From Mugil cephalus (lineage: Eukaryota > Chordata > Actinopteri > Mugiliformes > Mugilidae), in the NCBI RefSeq assembly GCF_022458985.1, contig NC_061771.1, positions 30,678,322 to 30,742,321 on the forward strand: a stretch of DNA of 64,000 bases. Direction: 5' to 3'. The notes below the pieces were generated by a model that made no database searches, was not told where the DNA came from, and worked only from the letters and a program-made list of their open reading frames with translations. Position 1 is the first letter of the stretch, and each line of letters opens with the position of its first letter. Both the position numbers and the translations under genes were made by a program. Shown piece after piece: positions 44,220 to 56,099 of the stretch.

Positions 44220-45480
44220 GGTGTTGGAGTTAAGGGTGGAGTGAGTAAGCAATTCTGAACAGGTGGGTTTTTAGTCTGGTTTTGAAAACAGGGAGACAAT
44301 CAGTTTTACAGATGTCAGAGGGTAAAGAGTTACAAAGTTTGGGAGCAGAGTGGCTGAATGCTCTTTTCCCCATGGTGCTGAGGTGAACAGTGGTAATATG
44401 GAGAAGGTCAGACCGATATGGAAAGGCGAGGTTATGGATAGCCTTGAAGGTGTACAGAAGGATTTTTGAACTGAATTCTTTGTGTGACTTGGAGCCAGTG
44501 AAGTTCCTGTAGGAAATGTAGTGATGTGGTTCGGGTTTCGGTGATGATTCGTGCAACAGAGTTTTGGACCAGTTGGAGCTTATGGAGGGACTTGTGAGGG
44601 AGACTGAAGAAGAGAGAGTTTCAGTAATCCAGACAGGAGGTGACGAGACTGTGGGGTGTTTGGGGTGAGTGAGGGATGTTATTGATGTGGGATTTGAATG
44701 AAAGTGGAGTGTCAAGAATGACAGCCAAACTCTTAACCTGAGGGGAGGGGGAGACTGGGGAGCTATCGATGAGAACAGGGCAGCGGTCAACTTTGGAAAG
44801 TGTAGATAGGGTACCAATTAGTAAAAATCATTTTTATCACTTTAATTTCAGGAAGTTGGAAGTGAACCAGGATTTGATTTCAGATAAGCAGGTGGCAAGG
44901 GAGGTGGGTGGGAGTGTGGAGTTGGGTTTACTAGAGATAGAGCTGGGTGTCATCGGCGTAGCAGTTTTAGTGAATCTTAAATTTACGAAAAATAGTGGCT
45001 GCACTAAGGTCGAGGAGGATGCGCATGGAGAGTGAACCGATAACAGCTGCAATAAGGAGATCGTTAGTAATTTATATGTGGGCAGTTTCGGTGCTGTGGT
45101 GGGGCAGACACCAGACTGTAAGGTGTCATAGAGGGAGTTTTGTGTCAAGTGTGTATGTAGTTGAGTGGTGACTACTTTCTCAAGGATTTTGGACATGAAA
45201 GGTGAGTTGGAAATGGGGCGGAGATTGTTGTAGTTGTTAGGATCAGAGCCAGGTTTTTTCAGAACTGGGGTGATGGCTGCAGTTTGGGGGGTTGATGGAA
45301 CAATTCCAGTGTTGAATGATGAGTAAATGATGGCAGATATGAGGATAAGTACAGTGAAGAGGCATGACTTGACCAGGGTGGTGGGGAGGGAGTCAAGATG
45401 ACAGGTGGAGGGTTTAGATTTGCGGATGAGGTCAGTAATTTGAAAGTTGGCAGCCTTTAGCTTTCATTGAGCGGAGATGA
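44220..45480 (-). mobile_element. L2/CR1-like LINE, reverse-transcriptase part, decayed
   Basis: The minus strand in shifting frames shows FMSKILEKVVTTQLHTHLTQ, LQSGVCP, NSTLPPTSLATCLSEIKSWF, ILLYTFKAIHNLAF and KRAFSHSAPKLCNSLPSDIC with LKTHLF. These are motifs of the fish L2-type reverse transcriptase and its C-terminal tail. Frameshifts and missing catalytic segments make it inactive. Confidence 0.75.
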
Positions 45481-45829
45481 GGGGTATACCCAGGCCAGCT
45501 GACAGTCTTGCCTGGGCCCGAAATGAGATAGTCTTAGATGAACTTCAAATCAAATGACAACATCAAATTTTGATCAGTGGCCAAACCATTTTTGTGTTGC
45601 TGTGGGGGGGTTCTTGACCACTATTTCAAGGACAATTAGGAAGATGGCAGAGGTACACATAGTCCAATGGGGTGGAGTTGTTCAGTGAAGCAAAGTCATT
45701 TAGCTGTTGCCAGGTTTTAGTCAAACAGAGAAAGTCAAACTTGCGATCAGTGAGTAGATCATGGATGAGGTGTCCTGTATTTGTGATTGAGCGGATGTTA
45801 AGTTCTTGGTGGGAGAGACGAGAGGGTCA

Positions 45830-46600
45830 AGAACAAGCTGGGGTGTGGGTGTGAAGCATGGTATGGATCGCCGGGTCCTGGTGCCGTAGTTCTCTGGTGC
45901 AGCAGGTGGAGAAGGCGGTGATGATGGAGAATTGCAGGAGCCATAGAACTGCCCGGAGGGTGGAGGAGGATGCTAAGATCCCATGGGTAAGGAGGGGAAA
46001 TCGTACTTGTTCTCCAGGTGAAGATGAAAGTGGAGAGCTTGCGGTGAAATTCTCCTTTTCCTGGTACGGGCAGTGATCTGTGACCATTCCTCCTGTTGCG
46101 ATGGAGTGGAACTTAATGGAGCCTCAGGTTCAGCCCGGAGCCGTGTCCAGGAGACATCAGAGACAGACACGGGGTGTGAAGGAGGTCTCCAGATGGTACA
46201 GTGGTGAGTGATGGCAGGAGAGGTGGTCGGAGCAGTGGTGTTGGGAGAGGTGGCATCAGGGACTGATGTGCCGTTGGAGTGAGGACCTGGTGGTGCGAAG
46301 ACAAAGACAAAGACTACCCCAGACGAAGACGATGGTGTCCAGGAGCTTCTCAGCTTCTTGGATCTGGTACAGTGTGGAAATTCTACCCTCCAACTCCTGG
46401 ATCTTTTGGGCCAGGCGCAGCTGCCATAGGCAGAAGGAGAGGAGAGTGAAGCCATGGCTGAAACAGATAGGACAACAGCCAGCAGACAGCCAACAGCACC
46501 AGACAGGATCCAACAGAGAGAAATATGGAACGAGGAGTGGACTGTGCAGTGTAGGACACTTACGCACCAGGGGCCCTTTGCACAAAACCAGGATAAGGGA
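45830..46600 (-). mobile_element. Probable LINE ORF1-like/5' part, decayed
   Basis: One minus frame reads LRLAQKIQELEGRISTLYQI then QEAEKLLDTIVF, a coiled-coil segment I associate with ORF1-type proteins of fish LINEs. Neighbouring minus frames are Ser/Pro/Thr-rich. It lies upstream, in element orientation, of the reverse-transcriptase relic and may belong to the same insertion. Confidence 0.45.
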
Positions 46601-46800
46601 TTAAGCCGGGATGTGTTGGTTATCCTGGATGAACTTATCCATGACCAAGTTGCACACAAGCAGGATGGGGGAGAGTGGGATATGATTTGACAAACGTTAC
46701 CATGGAGATTTATCCTGTGGAGCTAGCCTGCTCCAGACCAGGCTTAATTCCAGGATCTAGTTAATCTTATCCCTTATCTCAGTCAGCAGTCACCACAAAT
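46565..46800. repeat. Dispersed MITE-like repeat
   Basis: GGGGCCCTTTGCACAAAACC, GGATAAGGGATTAAGCC and CTTATCCCTTATCTCAGTCA are recurring words of a fish nonautonomous element. Ends not resolved. Confidence 0.4.
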
Positions 46801-47489
46801 GGAAACCAATATTTATTCCACTGCCAACTACACATTAATATTACTGTCAACTAGACCCGCTGTCATTATTTAAACACTGACATTATTTGTGTTGGGCACA
46901 AACGCATGGCCCAACACAGGGGAGCCAGCTCATCAGGGAACGACTCAGCAGTCCACCTTCACCTGCACAGAAAGGACAGATGGTTCAAGAGAGGAGTAAA
47001 AGAAGCCATCTATGTCAAAGTGGAAAAACCTTCTCTAAACAGAGGAGGTGTACTGAGATTTAATTTACCATCTATTTACAATTCGATTTTGACTTCTGTC
47101 CCCAAGAAGTTTCAACACCATTCACACCTTGAGCCTCCAGGCTCCCATGGACAATAGCCTCGTTAGAGCTCTATTCATAGGGTAAGTAGCCTAGGCACAC
47201 AGTTCCCCCCATTCAAGGACAGGTAAGTACCAGCCAATATGGAATTTAGTGACCCCAGTTTCTGGTCAAGCAAGTTTCGGGTGGGTGTTACCCACAGAGT
47301 TTTTTCCTATTTAAACCTCAATTTCCTACTAGTTTATCAGAACTGAAGAAGCTACTTGGATGAGTGGCGGAACATCTTCAAGAAATTCTACAAGTCCAGC
47401 TGACCTTATTCAACGCTTTTTTGGAATCCTCCATCTGTTTTACAAATATATATTTCTGAGCAAAAACTTGTGAATGAGACCATGTTAAA

Positions 47490-47816
47490 GGTGGTGATAT
47501 CAAATAGAAAACACAACCCAGTACACAGCTCATGTCCTTTAATTGTAGCTCATTTTACAGTCACCACAATTTACACACAAATGTTATTCATGATGAATCC
47601 ATCACTGGGTGTTACAGGGTGAAGAGTGGAGTTTCACGAATCAACAAAGTAAAAACATTAAAACTAGCAAAAGGTAAAAGTCCAACAAACATTAAATCTT
47701 AACTGAAGAATGAAGGAATGAGAACATTAATGAAAGAAAACAAGTTGATATGAACGTTTTTATCATAATTAACAATGAAATCATTTTATGGTCTCAAAGC
47801 TTCATCATTAAATGGA
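47490..47816 (-). other. 3' flank of the TRIM gene at 47817
   Basis: Matches the 3' flanks of the other TRIM copies (GTTTTTACTTTG, GGTTGTTGGACTTTTACC-like words, reversed), including the conserved ATCATTAAATGGATCAGAC just past the stop codon. Confidence 0.6.
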
Positions 47817-49460
47817 TCAGACATTTTGATTGACAGGACAGATGATCAGAGGTACAGAGTTTTTACCACCATCATTTGTGCAGGGACTGAAGAATGGGTA
47901 AAGTTTGTCATTGAAGGAGCAGCCAGTAAAGGAGTAGATAAGAGCTGCAGTATCTACATCATGAAAGGAGACCAGACCCTCCTCATAATCCACAAACACC
48001 CCCACCTTCTCAGGACGAGGACCAAGAGAGAGACGCACTGGAGGACCAGCAAGAGCTTTGTATTCATTTCCTTTTCTCAAACATACAATCCAGTAACCAT
48101 TCTGAGGTCTCAGTTTGATGTTTCCCTTCCTGTTGATTGACCCTCTGGCCACTCCTAGATCCCAGTCAGTTTTTCCTTTAACCTGAACCTGAAAGTAAAA
48201 TCTACCTGAAGAGAAACTCTTCTTTCCTAAAACATTAACACAATATGAAAATCTCTCTGGGTGGTCTGGAAGTCTTTTCCACATACCACTATGAATCACT
48301 TGTTTTCCATCATCAGACAGGATGAGTGCAGGATGTGCTGTATCAGGATCCAGAGTCACATCCACTGCATACTGCTGGACCCTCTTCAGCTCAGCCTCAA
48401 CCAGCTTCTTCTTGTCTTTACTGAGTGTCTCCTCCAGCTGAGTCACAGCTCTCACCACAATCCCCTCATATGATGGTGGACGGACGCTGACCTCTGTCCA
48501 GTCCTTGGTGGGTGGAGCAGCTTTCAGGGAGGAGAAGCTTTGGAGGAGGTGGAGGTGGTCTTCAGAGCGTGAGAGCTGCTTTACCTCAGAGCTCCTCTTC
48601 ATCAGCTCAGAGACTTCCTGTTCCAGATGTTTGATGAAACCTTCAGCCTGTTTCTCTGTTGTTTTCTGTTTGTCTTCGATCTCCTTTATGAGCTGGTCCA
48701 GGTCTCTCTCAACAGACTCCTTCAGAGCAGTGAAGACCTGAACACCTTCTGCTTTCTGTCTGTCTGCAGCATCTTTACTCATCTTCACTGACTCTTTCAT
48801 CTCCTCAATCTTCAGTCGTCTCTTCTTGATCATCTGCTGAATTTCATCCTCTGTCTTCTCCAGCTCTGCCTTCTTTCCTTCATATTCTTCTTTCAGAGGA
48901 ACAACATTATGTGTCTTGTGGTTTAATACAGAGCAGAGCATGCAGACACATGCCTGGTCGGTCTTACAGAACAGTTCTAGACGTTTATCATGCTTCCTAC
49001 ACATCCTGTCTTCCAGGTTGTCCACAGGGTGGATAAGCTGATGTCTTTTCAGGCGTGACATTGTCAGATGAGGCTCCAGGTGAGAGTCACAGTAGGAGAG
49101 CAGACACACCAGGCAGGACTTCAGGGCCTTCAGTTTGGTTCCAGTGCAGACGTCACAGGGAACTTCTCCTGGTTTGGCAGCTTGTTGCTCTGAGCTGCTG
49201 CTGCTGGCTTTCTGTTGAGATTCATGTCTGAACTCAGCAACAATCTCACTAATGAAAGTGTTGATCTTCAGCTGAGGTCTAGTGTAAAAAATCTCTGTAC
49301 AAAAGGGACACCTGTATCGATCAGTTGTATCCCAGTGTTGAGTGATGCAGCGTTTGCAGAAGTTGTGTCCACATGATGTAGTGACTGGATCAGTGAACAC
49401 ATCCAGACAGATGGAGCACAAAAACTGATCTTCAGATATCAGACATCGGGCAGCAGACAT
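47817..49460 (-). CDS. TRIM-family E3 ubiquitin ligase with PRY/SPRY, intact
   Basis: 547 residues in one exon. The open frame extends eight codons upstream, but the acceptor TTATTGTCAG|TGTGTAGAC places exon 2 at 49469, so ATG at 49460 (MSAARCLISEDQF) is the start. RING C15, C18, C30, H32, C35, C38, C51, C54 complete; B-box-like clusters follow (VPCDVCTGTKL; CRKHDKRLELFCKTD); coiled coil about 195-320; PRY YAVDVTLDPDTAHPALILSD; SPRY to the end (WDLGVARGSINRKGN; FVDYEEGLVSFHD). Same architecture as the gene at 7647 with most differences in SPRY. A copy of its N-terminal half and upstream flank lies about 13.4 kb to the right. Predicted cytosolic ubiquitin ligase of fish innate immunity. Confidence 0.9.
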   Translation of the reverse strand: MSAARCLISEDQFLCSICLDVFTDPVTTSCGHNFCKRCITQHWDTTDRYRCPFCTEIFYTRPQLKINTFISEIVAEFRHESQQKASSSSSEQQAAKPGEVPCDVCTGTKLKALKSCLVCLLSYCDSHLEPHLTMSRLKRHQLIHPVDNLEDRMCRKHDKRLELFCKTDQACVCMLCSVLNHKTHNVVPLKEEYEGKKAELEKTEDEIQQMIKKRRLKIEEMKESVKMSKDAADRQKAEGVQVFTALKESVERDLDQLIKEIEDKQKTTEKQAEGFIKHLEQEVSELMKRSSEVKQLSRSEDHLHLLQSFSSLKAAPPTKDWTEVSVRPPSYEGIVVRAVTQLEETLSKDKKKLVEAELKRVQQYAVDVTLDPDTAHPALILSDDGKQVIHSGMWKRLPDHPERFSYCVNVLGKKSFSSGRFYFQVQVKGKTDWDLGVARGSINRKGNIKLRPQNGYWIVCLRKGNEYKALAGPPVRLSLGPRPEKVGVFVDYEEGLVSFHDVDTAALIYSFTGCSFNDKLYPFFSPCTNDGGKNSVPLIICPVNQNV

Positions 49461-49663
49461 GTCTACACACTGACAATAAGGCATAGAGAGGTTATAGATA
49501 ATTAAGAAACAAACACAGTTTAAGTAGAGATTTATTGTTATTGAACTTGAATTCTGTTCTACAGTTTAATTTAATCACATGTGAGTGGAACTTCCTGTTG
49601 GACTGAAGCTCTACGTTTTGATGCTGGTTGTTTAGCACAGTAAATATTATCAGCTGTACTCAC

Positions 49664-49840
49664 CAGTATTTGAGTCAGATGTTGAGAAAGAACAGATGAA
49701 CTCAGATAAATTTTCTTCACACAGAAACACAGAGTCACTCTGACAAACTTTGAATTTCATTTCAGTAAAGTTAAAGTTAAAGTTTAAATCTGGTCTTTCC
49801 AGTTTAGCTCCTCCTCTGACTGCAGCTCTATTTGTCACAG
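49664..49840 (-). other. Predicted 5' noncoding exon of the TRIM gene at 47817
   Basis: Ends CAAATACTG|GTGAGTACAG on the minus strand at 49664. Contains GAAATGAAATT, fitting the IRF core AANNGAAA, and tandem AAAGTTAAAGTTAAAG. A frame from ATG at 49838 stays open to the donor and would overlap the main start out of frame after splicing. Confidence 0.5.
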
Positions 49841-49999
49841 TTTATTTCCTGCTTCACGTGGAGGTGTGATCAGTGTAAAATGTGGTGACATTTTTCCTCA
49901 GTTTATTTCCTGGTGTGACTTTATTGCAGCTAATCACACTTCTGGTGGTTGTTGTTTTTTCTGACCTCTGCTGGACACAGAGAAAAACTACCCCAGACT

Positions 50000-50420
50000 T
50001 CACTTTTATTCATTTAACCTTTATTTAACCAGGAAATATCCCATTGAGATTGAGAACCTCTTTTTCAAGGGAGTCCTAGCCAAGAGGCAGCAAACACAAA
50101 TTACAGTTGCGTATTTACATAAAAAGGAAACAGAACTAAACACATTGTGAGAAACAAGTGCACATAATGGAATTGACCTCAATAACGCTCAGTTTGGATT
50201 TAAAAGTGCTCAAAAAAAATTAAGTCAGTTAGTTTCCAGTCTTTCTGTAGCATATTCCAAGCATGAGGTGCAGAGTAAACAAAAGCCCTTTTACCCAACT
50301 CCGTATGAGCATAAGGGACAGAAAGCAACAACTGATTTTGAGAACGAAAAGAATGAGGTGCAGCATTTCTCAAAGTAACTAAAGTGCAAATGTACGAATG
50401 CAGCAGTCCCAACATTGCCT
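50000..50420 (-). mobile_element. LINE 3' end (Rex/L2-like), 5'-truncated
   Basis: The minus strand reads LLLSVPYAHTELGKRAFVYS then APHAWNMLQKDWKLTDLI, the C-terminal tail of a LINE polyprotein. It ends in the tail GGTTAAATAAAGGTTAAAT, also seen at 57981-57992. Confidence 0.7.
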
Positions 50421-50640
50421 TATAAATGAATTAACGACGACAAACTCTTAGAGCCTGATTTACTTTAATCCCAAATAAGGACCTTATAGATTGTGCGTGC
50501 TGTTGGTTTGCGGGTTGTGGGTCATCTTATAAGATTGCATGAGCAATTGACAACAGTTGCAAAAGTAGATACCGTTCTATTTAAATGAGGATTTTTAGCC
50601 TTCTATCTCTTTTCACCTGACAGAATAAGGCAGAGCAGAC

Positions 50641-52100
50641 TGAATGAAAGCACAAAATGAAATTTTAAGAATTGGAAGCGTTAGTGCAAGAGGCAAATAA
50701 ACATATTTTGGACTTAGTGCAAAGAAATATTAACATACCCAGGAGAACTCAAGAAGTACTGACACCAAAAGAATTAAGGTAACATGTAATGCTCTATATA
50801 TCCACCTCGCATAATACACCTAACACACAGACTGCACCAAGAAACAATGATGGTGAATATACTACAGAGAATCCTCTACCATAAACAAATGGAACTGGAA
50901 ACTTTTGATTACACGGAGCACAACACAACAGATCTCAATACAGACATAGATACTGATAATAACTTATTATTTCACATAATGACAGTATGAAAACAATATT
51001 AATTCCGTGGGTAAACTGTCAATAATACAGTTAAATAACAGAAGTATGTGTAAAAAATTAGATTATATAAACGAGTAACTGAAACTATTCACTCATCCCT
51101 TCAGTATCATTCAGTTTAGTTTGACTGAACGCTAGAACAGGAGAACAGGAAGTAAATCCAAGTTCAGTGAAACATGTAGATATTTGTTAGCATCCCTGCT
51201 AATAAACCACTACCCCTAACACCAACCAATGAGGATGATGGTCTGCTCCAGATTATTTTATTCCATCCTTCTAGTGTTGTAGAAAACAACAGATAAAACT
51301 CTAGAAGTGTCAGAGATGACCATGTGTATTCAGATTCCTAGTTAAGCTAACAAATGCTAACATTGCCATTGCTGTTGTTTAAAGTTTGTCAATTCCCCTG
51401 AACACATCCATCTGATACTTTTCTTTGGTGCATTGAGAACAAGTCAACACATGGCGGCCATCTTTATGTACAGTCTGTTGTCAGGTGCAGTTTACTCATT
51501 TTGTTAGCTAGCTGGATGGCTAACTACAAAAGAAGTGACCTAAAACAGCGTCCCATCTAGGAAACATTCTTTAGAGCTAAAGGGGTCATATGGTATATAT
51601 ATTATAACTTTTTATGATGTTTTATCAAGTTCACTTTTCTTTTTAAAGTTACTCAGGTCAAAATTTGAAGTAATATTTCTAATGGACTATTCTTCACTCA
51701 TTCTTTGGATCATTAAATTATTTCATTAATCAGCTGTACATCTAAGAAAAGGTATGTTTGTTTTCTATTTCTGTTCAATAAAGTTGAGTTGTTGTTCGAT
51801 CAGAGTGACTCTGGAACTTCAGAACCAAAATCTAAGGAAGATGAACTCAGGTGGAGTAACCAGCCTGGGATACCTGGCCGTACTGAGCCTACACAAGTTA
51901 CACATCCAGGTATTTGGACTGAACTTGGTCACATGGTCATATGGTCCTGTGGACTGGACCAGAACAAGAGACTGATGAAAGCTTCTTCTACTTGACCTAC
52001 CTGCTTCTGTGAGGGAGGAAGACAAATTGCTTCAAATGACGATCAAACCTCAATCTGTTTTTTAAAATATTTCTGAGCAAAAACTAGTGAATGAAACCAT
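50641..52100. other. Intergenic between TRIM copies, nothing firm
   Basis: AT-rich. ACACATGGCGGCCATCTTTA at about 51451 recurs as a near copy at about 59226, so part is dispersed repeat. No gene. Confidence 0.4.
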
Positions 52101-52484
52101 GTTAAAGGTGATGACACCAGAAATAAACATAGTTTACACAGCCCAGTACACAGTCCTTGGCCTTTAATTGGAGCTTATTTTGCAATCATCACAATTTACA
52201 CACGAGTGCTTTTCAGGATGGATCTGGGGTGAAGAGTTTCATGAATCAACAGTTCAAAACCAGTTCAAAAACCAACAGTTCGAAAAAGGTTTTACCATAA
52301 TTCACAATAACATGTTTTTATTCCAACATAATCAGTTTGTACCGTATCTCTCTAATCCATTGATATCTTTGCAATCTCAGCTGTACCAGTATTGTAGTAT
52401 TAAAGCATATGTGTACAGAGTGTGAATCAAGAGTGAAGATCAATAAGTTCATTCATTGATCTCAAAGCTTCATCATTAAATGGA

Positions 52485-54124
52485 TCAGACAGTTTGACTG
52501 ACAGGACAGATGATCAGAGGTGCAGAGTTTTTACCACCATCATTTGTGCAGGGACTGAAGTATGGATAAAGTTTGTCAGTGAAGGAGCAGCCAGTAAAGG
52601 AGTAGATAAGAGCTGCAGTATCTACATCATGAAAGGAGACCAGACCCTCCTCATAATCCACAAACACCTCCACCTTCTCAGGACGAGAACCAAGAGAGAG
52701 ACGCACTGGACGACTAGTATTGGCTGTATACTTATTTCCATTTCTCAAACTTAGAGACCAGAAACCATTCTTAGGACTTGCTATAATGTCTCCCTTCCTG
52801 TTGACTGACTCTCGGGCCACTCCTAGATCCCAGTCAGTTTTTCCTTTAACCTGAACCTGAAAGTAAAATCTGCCTGAAGAGAAACTCTTCTTTCCTAAAA
52901 CACTAACACAATATGAAAATCTCTCTGGGTTGTCTGGAAGATTTTTCCTCTCATCACCACAATGAACTTGTTTTCCATCATCAGACAGGATGAGTGCAGG
53001 ATGTGCTGTATCAGGATCTAGAGTCACATCCACTGCATACTGCTGGACCCTCTTCAGCTCAGCCTCAACCAGCTTCTTCATGTCTTTACTGAGTGTCTCC
53101 TCCAGCTGAGTCACAGCTCTCCCCACAGTCCCCTCATATGATGGTGGATGGACGCTGACCTCTGTCCAGTCCTTGGTAGGTGGAGCATCTTTCAGGAGAG
53201 AAGAGCTTTGGAGGAGGTGGAGGTGTCTTCAGAGCATGAGAGCTGCTTTACCTCAGAGCTCCTCTTCATCAGCTCAGAGACTTCCTGTTCCAGATCTTTG
53301 ATGAAACTTCAGCCTGTTCTCTGTTGTTTTCTGTTTGTCTTCGATCTCCTTTATGAGCTGGTCCAGGCTCTCTCTCAACAGACTCCTTCAGAGCATGAAG
53401 ACCTGAACACCTTCTGCTTTCTGTCTGTCTGCAGCATTCTTTACTCATCTTCACTGACTCTTTCATCCCTCAATCTTCAGTCGTCTCTTCTGGATCATCT
53501 GCTGAATTTCATCCTCTGTCTTCCCCAGCTCTGCTTCTTTCCTTCATATTCTTCTTTCAGAGGAACAACATCATGTGTCTTGTGGTCTAAAACAGGGCAG
53601 AGCAGGCAGACACATGTCTGGTCAGTCTTACAGAACAGCTCCAGAGGTTTATCGTGCTTCCTACACATCCTGTCTTCCAGGTTGTCCACAGGTTGGATCA
53701 GCTGATGTGTTTTCAGGCGTGACGTTGTCAGATGAGGCTCCAGGTGAAAGTCACAGTAGGAGAGCAGACACACCAGGCAGGACTTCAGGGCCTTCAGTTT
53801 GGTCCCAATGCAGACGTCACAGGGAACTTCTCCTGGTTTGGCAGCTTGTTGCTCTGAGTTGCTGCTGCTGGCTTTCTGTTGAGCTTCATGTCTGAACTCA
53901 GCAACAATCTCACGTATGAAAGTGTTGATCTTCAGCTGAGGTCTAGTGTCAAAAATCTCTTTACACAGTGGACACTGGAACGTGACATTATGATCCCAGT
54001 GTTGAGTAATGCAGTGTTTGCAGAAGTTGTGTCCACATGATGTAGTGACTGGATCAGTGAACAGATCCAGACAGATGGAGCACAGAAACTGATCTTCAGA
54101 TCTCAGAGAGCTGGCAGCAGACAT
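52485..54124 (-). pseudogene. TRIM with PRY/SPRY, full length but with a cluster of small indels in the coiled coil
   Basis: From ATG at 54124 the N-terminal part is open to about 53545: complete RING (CSICLDLFTDPVTTSCGHNF; CPLCKEIF) and B-boxes. The C-terminal part is open from about 53126 to 52485 with complete PRY/SPRY (YAVDVTLDPDTAHPALILSD; WDLGVARESVNRKGD). Between 53160 and 53540 at least seven single-base gains or losses relative to the intact paralogues break the frame (for example GATGAAACTTCAGCC for GATGAAACCTTCAGCC; GCAGCATTCTTT for GCAGCATCTTT). Either a young pseudogene or a functional gene with a local consensus error. The upstream exon donor CCAGTATTTGAGTC (near 54325) is kept. 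Confidence 0.8.
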
Positions 54125-54899
54125 GTCTACACACTGACAACAAGAGAAAAAGAGAGAAAAACACAGTTAAAGTAGAGATTTATTGATTACTGATAAGTTA
54201 TTGAACTTCTAAAGAAACATGCCGAGTCAGTGTGAAGTGGAAAGAGTGGAACTTCCTGTTGGACTGAAGCTCTAAGTTTTGATGCTGGTTGTTGAAACAC
54301 AGTAAATATTATAAGCTGTACTCACCAGTATTTGAGTCAAATGTTGAGAAAGAACAGATGAACCCAGTTGAGTTTTCTTCAGACAGAAACCAAGAGTATA
54401 CTGGACTACAGCTCTGCCGTCGCTCTGACAAACTTTGACTTTCACGTCAGGAAAGTGACGTTTAATCTGGTCGTTACACTTTGAACTCTCATGCTTCAGT
54501 ATCAGATGGGATCAGTTTTAAAATGCACTGACATTTTTACTTATTTTATTTCCTGGTATGATTTTATTGCAGCTCGTAAAAAGATTGTAAATGTGTTTTT
54601 CAGTCCTTATCAGCTCCATCAGAGTTCAAACTCCTCTGATGGTTGTTGTCTTTTCTTACCTCTGCTGGATATAGAGAAGAACTACACCAGACTTCACTTT
54701 TATTAACAACAACCACAAACTCTGAAAGCTTTTCTGAACACACTGACTCTTTTGTAAACTCACATTCAGTTTGAATCATTGTTTCTCTAGGAAGATCAAA
54801 TGCGTTCTTCAGATCAGGTTACATTACTCTTGTGGTGACTTTGTATATTGAGTGCTGTGTATTGGGTACGCGCTGTTCTTGCCATGAAACGAGACGCTA

Positions 54900-55465
54900 G
54901 GACTCATGCCAAGAATAAAACAGGAAGTTTCAATAGAAGATCCTTCCAGGCAAAGAGTTTGAAGTCTTCACAGGGAATCAAGTTGAAGAGCTTGTAACTC
55001 TGTTGCAATGAGTTCCACGTTGTCGAGGCAGAGTAAGAAAATGACAGTCTGTCAAGCTCTGTATGGATTAAGGAAACAGTGAGAGTGACATAAATAGTGA
55101 AGAGAGTGAGTCCTAAGACAGAACCTTGTGGAACACTCTTAGCAACATCGGGAAAGCATGAGGAGAGACCACTGAGTTGCACACATTGCTTATGGTTGGA
55201 GAGAGATTCTGAGAATTAGCCAACAGCTTGGTCTGACAGGCCTATGAGTGACAGACTCTGACATAACATCCCATGGTCAACAGTATCAAATGCCTTGGAC
55301 AAATCACAACACTTCACATTGTCCAAGGCTTCCACAACATCATTTAAGACTTTCACGGAAGTAGTATGTACTGTTCTATGTTGCTTCTGAAAACCAGACT
55401 GATGAGGAGACAAAATACAATGCAAACATGAAAACTCCTTGATCTGACCATTCAGCAGTCTCAAG
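54900..55465 (-). mobile_element. LINE reverse-transcriptase relic with internal deletion
   Basis: The minus strand reads QSGFQKQHRTVHTTSVKVLN and DLSKAFDTVDH with LIGLSDQAVG, then GLSSCFPDVAKSVPQGSVLG, then jumps to the C-terminal tail LDRLSFSYSASTTWNSLQQS. The catalytic YADD region is deleted. Confidence 0.75.
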
Positions 55466-55489
55466 TGCCTTAGCTAAGGTATAACTCCT

Positions 55490-55840
55490 TCACATGAACC
55501 ATCGCGGTAGAGCGGTCGTCCAATAACTGAAAGGTTGGTGGTTTGATTTCGCCCTATCCATTGTGTCTGTCTTTGTGTCCTTGGGAAAAGACACTTTACC
55601 TGCAGTGTGAACTACTACTTGTGTATGATTGTGAGTGGCTGATGTTGGTGGGGATTGGAGAGGCCGTATTGGCAGCCATGTTTCCGTCAACCTGCCCCAG
55701 GGCATCTGTGACTAGGGGAATTTACTACCACCAGGGTGTGACTGTGCGAGCGAATGAATGATGCATTTAGTTGTAAAGTGCTTTGACTGTCGGTGATAAG
55801 AAGCTATATAAAACCTATGTATTATTATTATTGAAAAAAA
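55490..55840 (+). mobile_element. tRNA-derived SINE
   Basis: Head CGGTAGAGCGGTCGTCCAAT and GGTTGGTGGTTTGATTTC resemble the A and B boxes of a tRNA-derived RNA polymerase III promoter. Body GTGTCCTTGGGAAAAGACAC. Tail TTGTAAAGTGCTTTGACTG, CTATATAAAACC, then (ATT)n and A-tract. Same family as 61205-61489. Confidence 0.75.
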
Positions 55841-56099
55841 AAACATAATACACAAATGGAAACACAACAGAAACAATCACATACAACATGCAGAAGACTT
55901 TTGTTTACGAAAACCCACAGTTCCCACTAATGTTGGTTTAATGTTTGGTGTTAGTGTTTCTCTCTGTCCTCTGTCTTATTTTCTTATCTTGGTTTTATTT
56001 TGTTCATGGGCTGTAACCTTTGTCCAGGGTGCAGTCAGCCTCCAGCCAATGACAGCACAGAGTATGACAACAGGACTCCAACAAAATAAATGAGCTGGT

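Larger units (their letters stand above)
49485..50640 (-). repeat. Left copy of a recent segmental duplication (partner 62870-64000)
   Basis: By eye the two stretches differ at only a few positions and one or two short indels over more than 1.1 kb, and both include the same LINE 3' end. The partner runs off the right edge. Confidence 0.85.

Noticed and set aside
45973-46659. 228-residue minus-strand frame as a host gene
   Set aside because: Low-complexity Ser/Pro-rich, next to LINE reverse-transcriptase relics and with an ORF1-like coiled coil in another frame; best seen as LINE debris.
49461-49484. Eight-codon N-terminal extension of the intact right-hand TRIM
   Set aside because: It crosses the conserved splice acceptor TTGTCAG, so most of it would be intronic; ATG at 49460 matches the paralogues.
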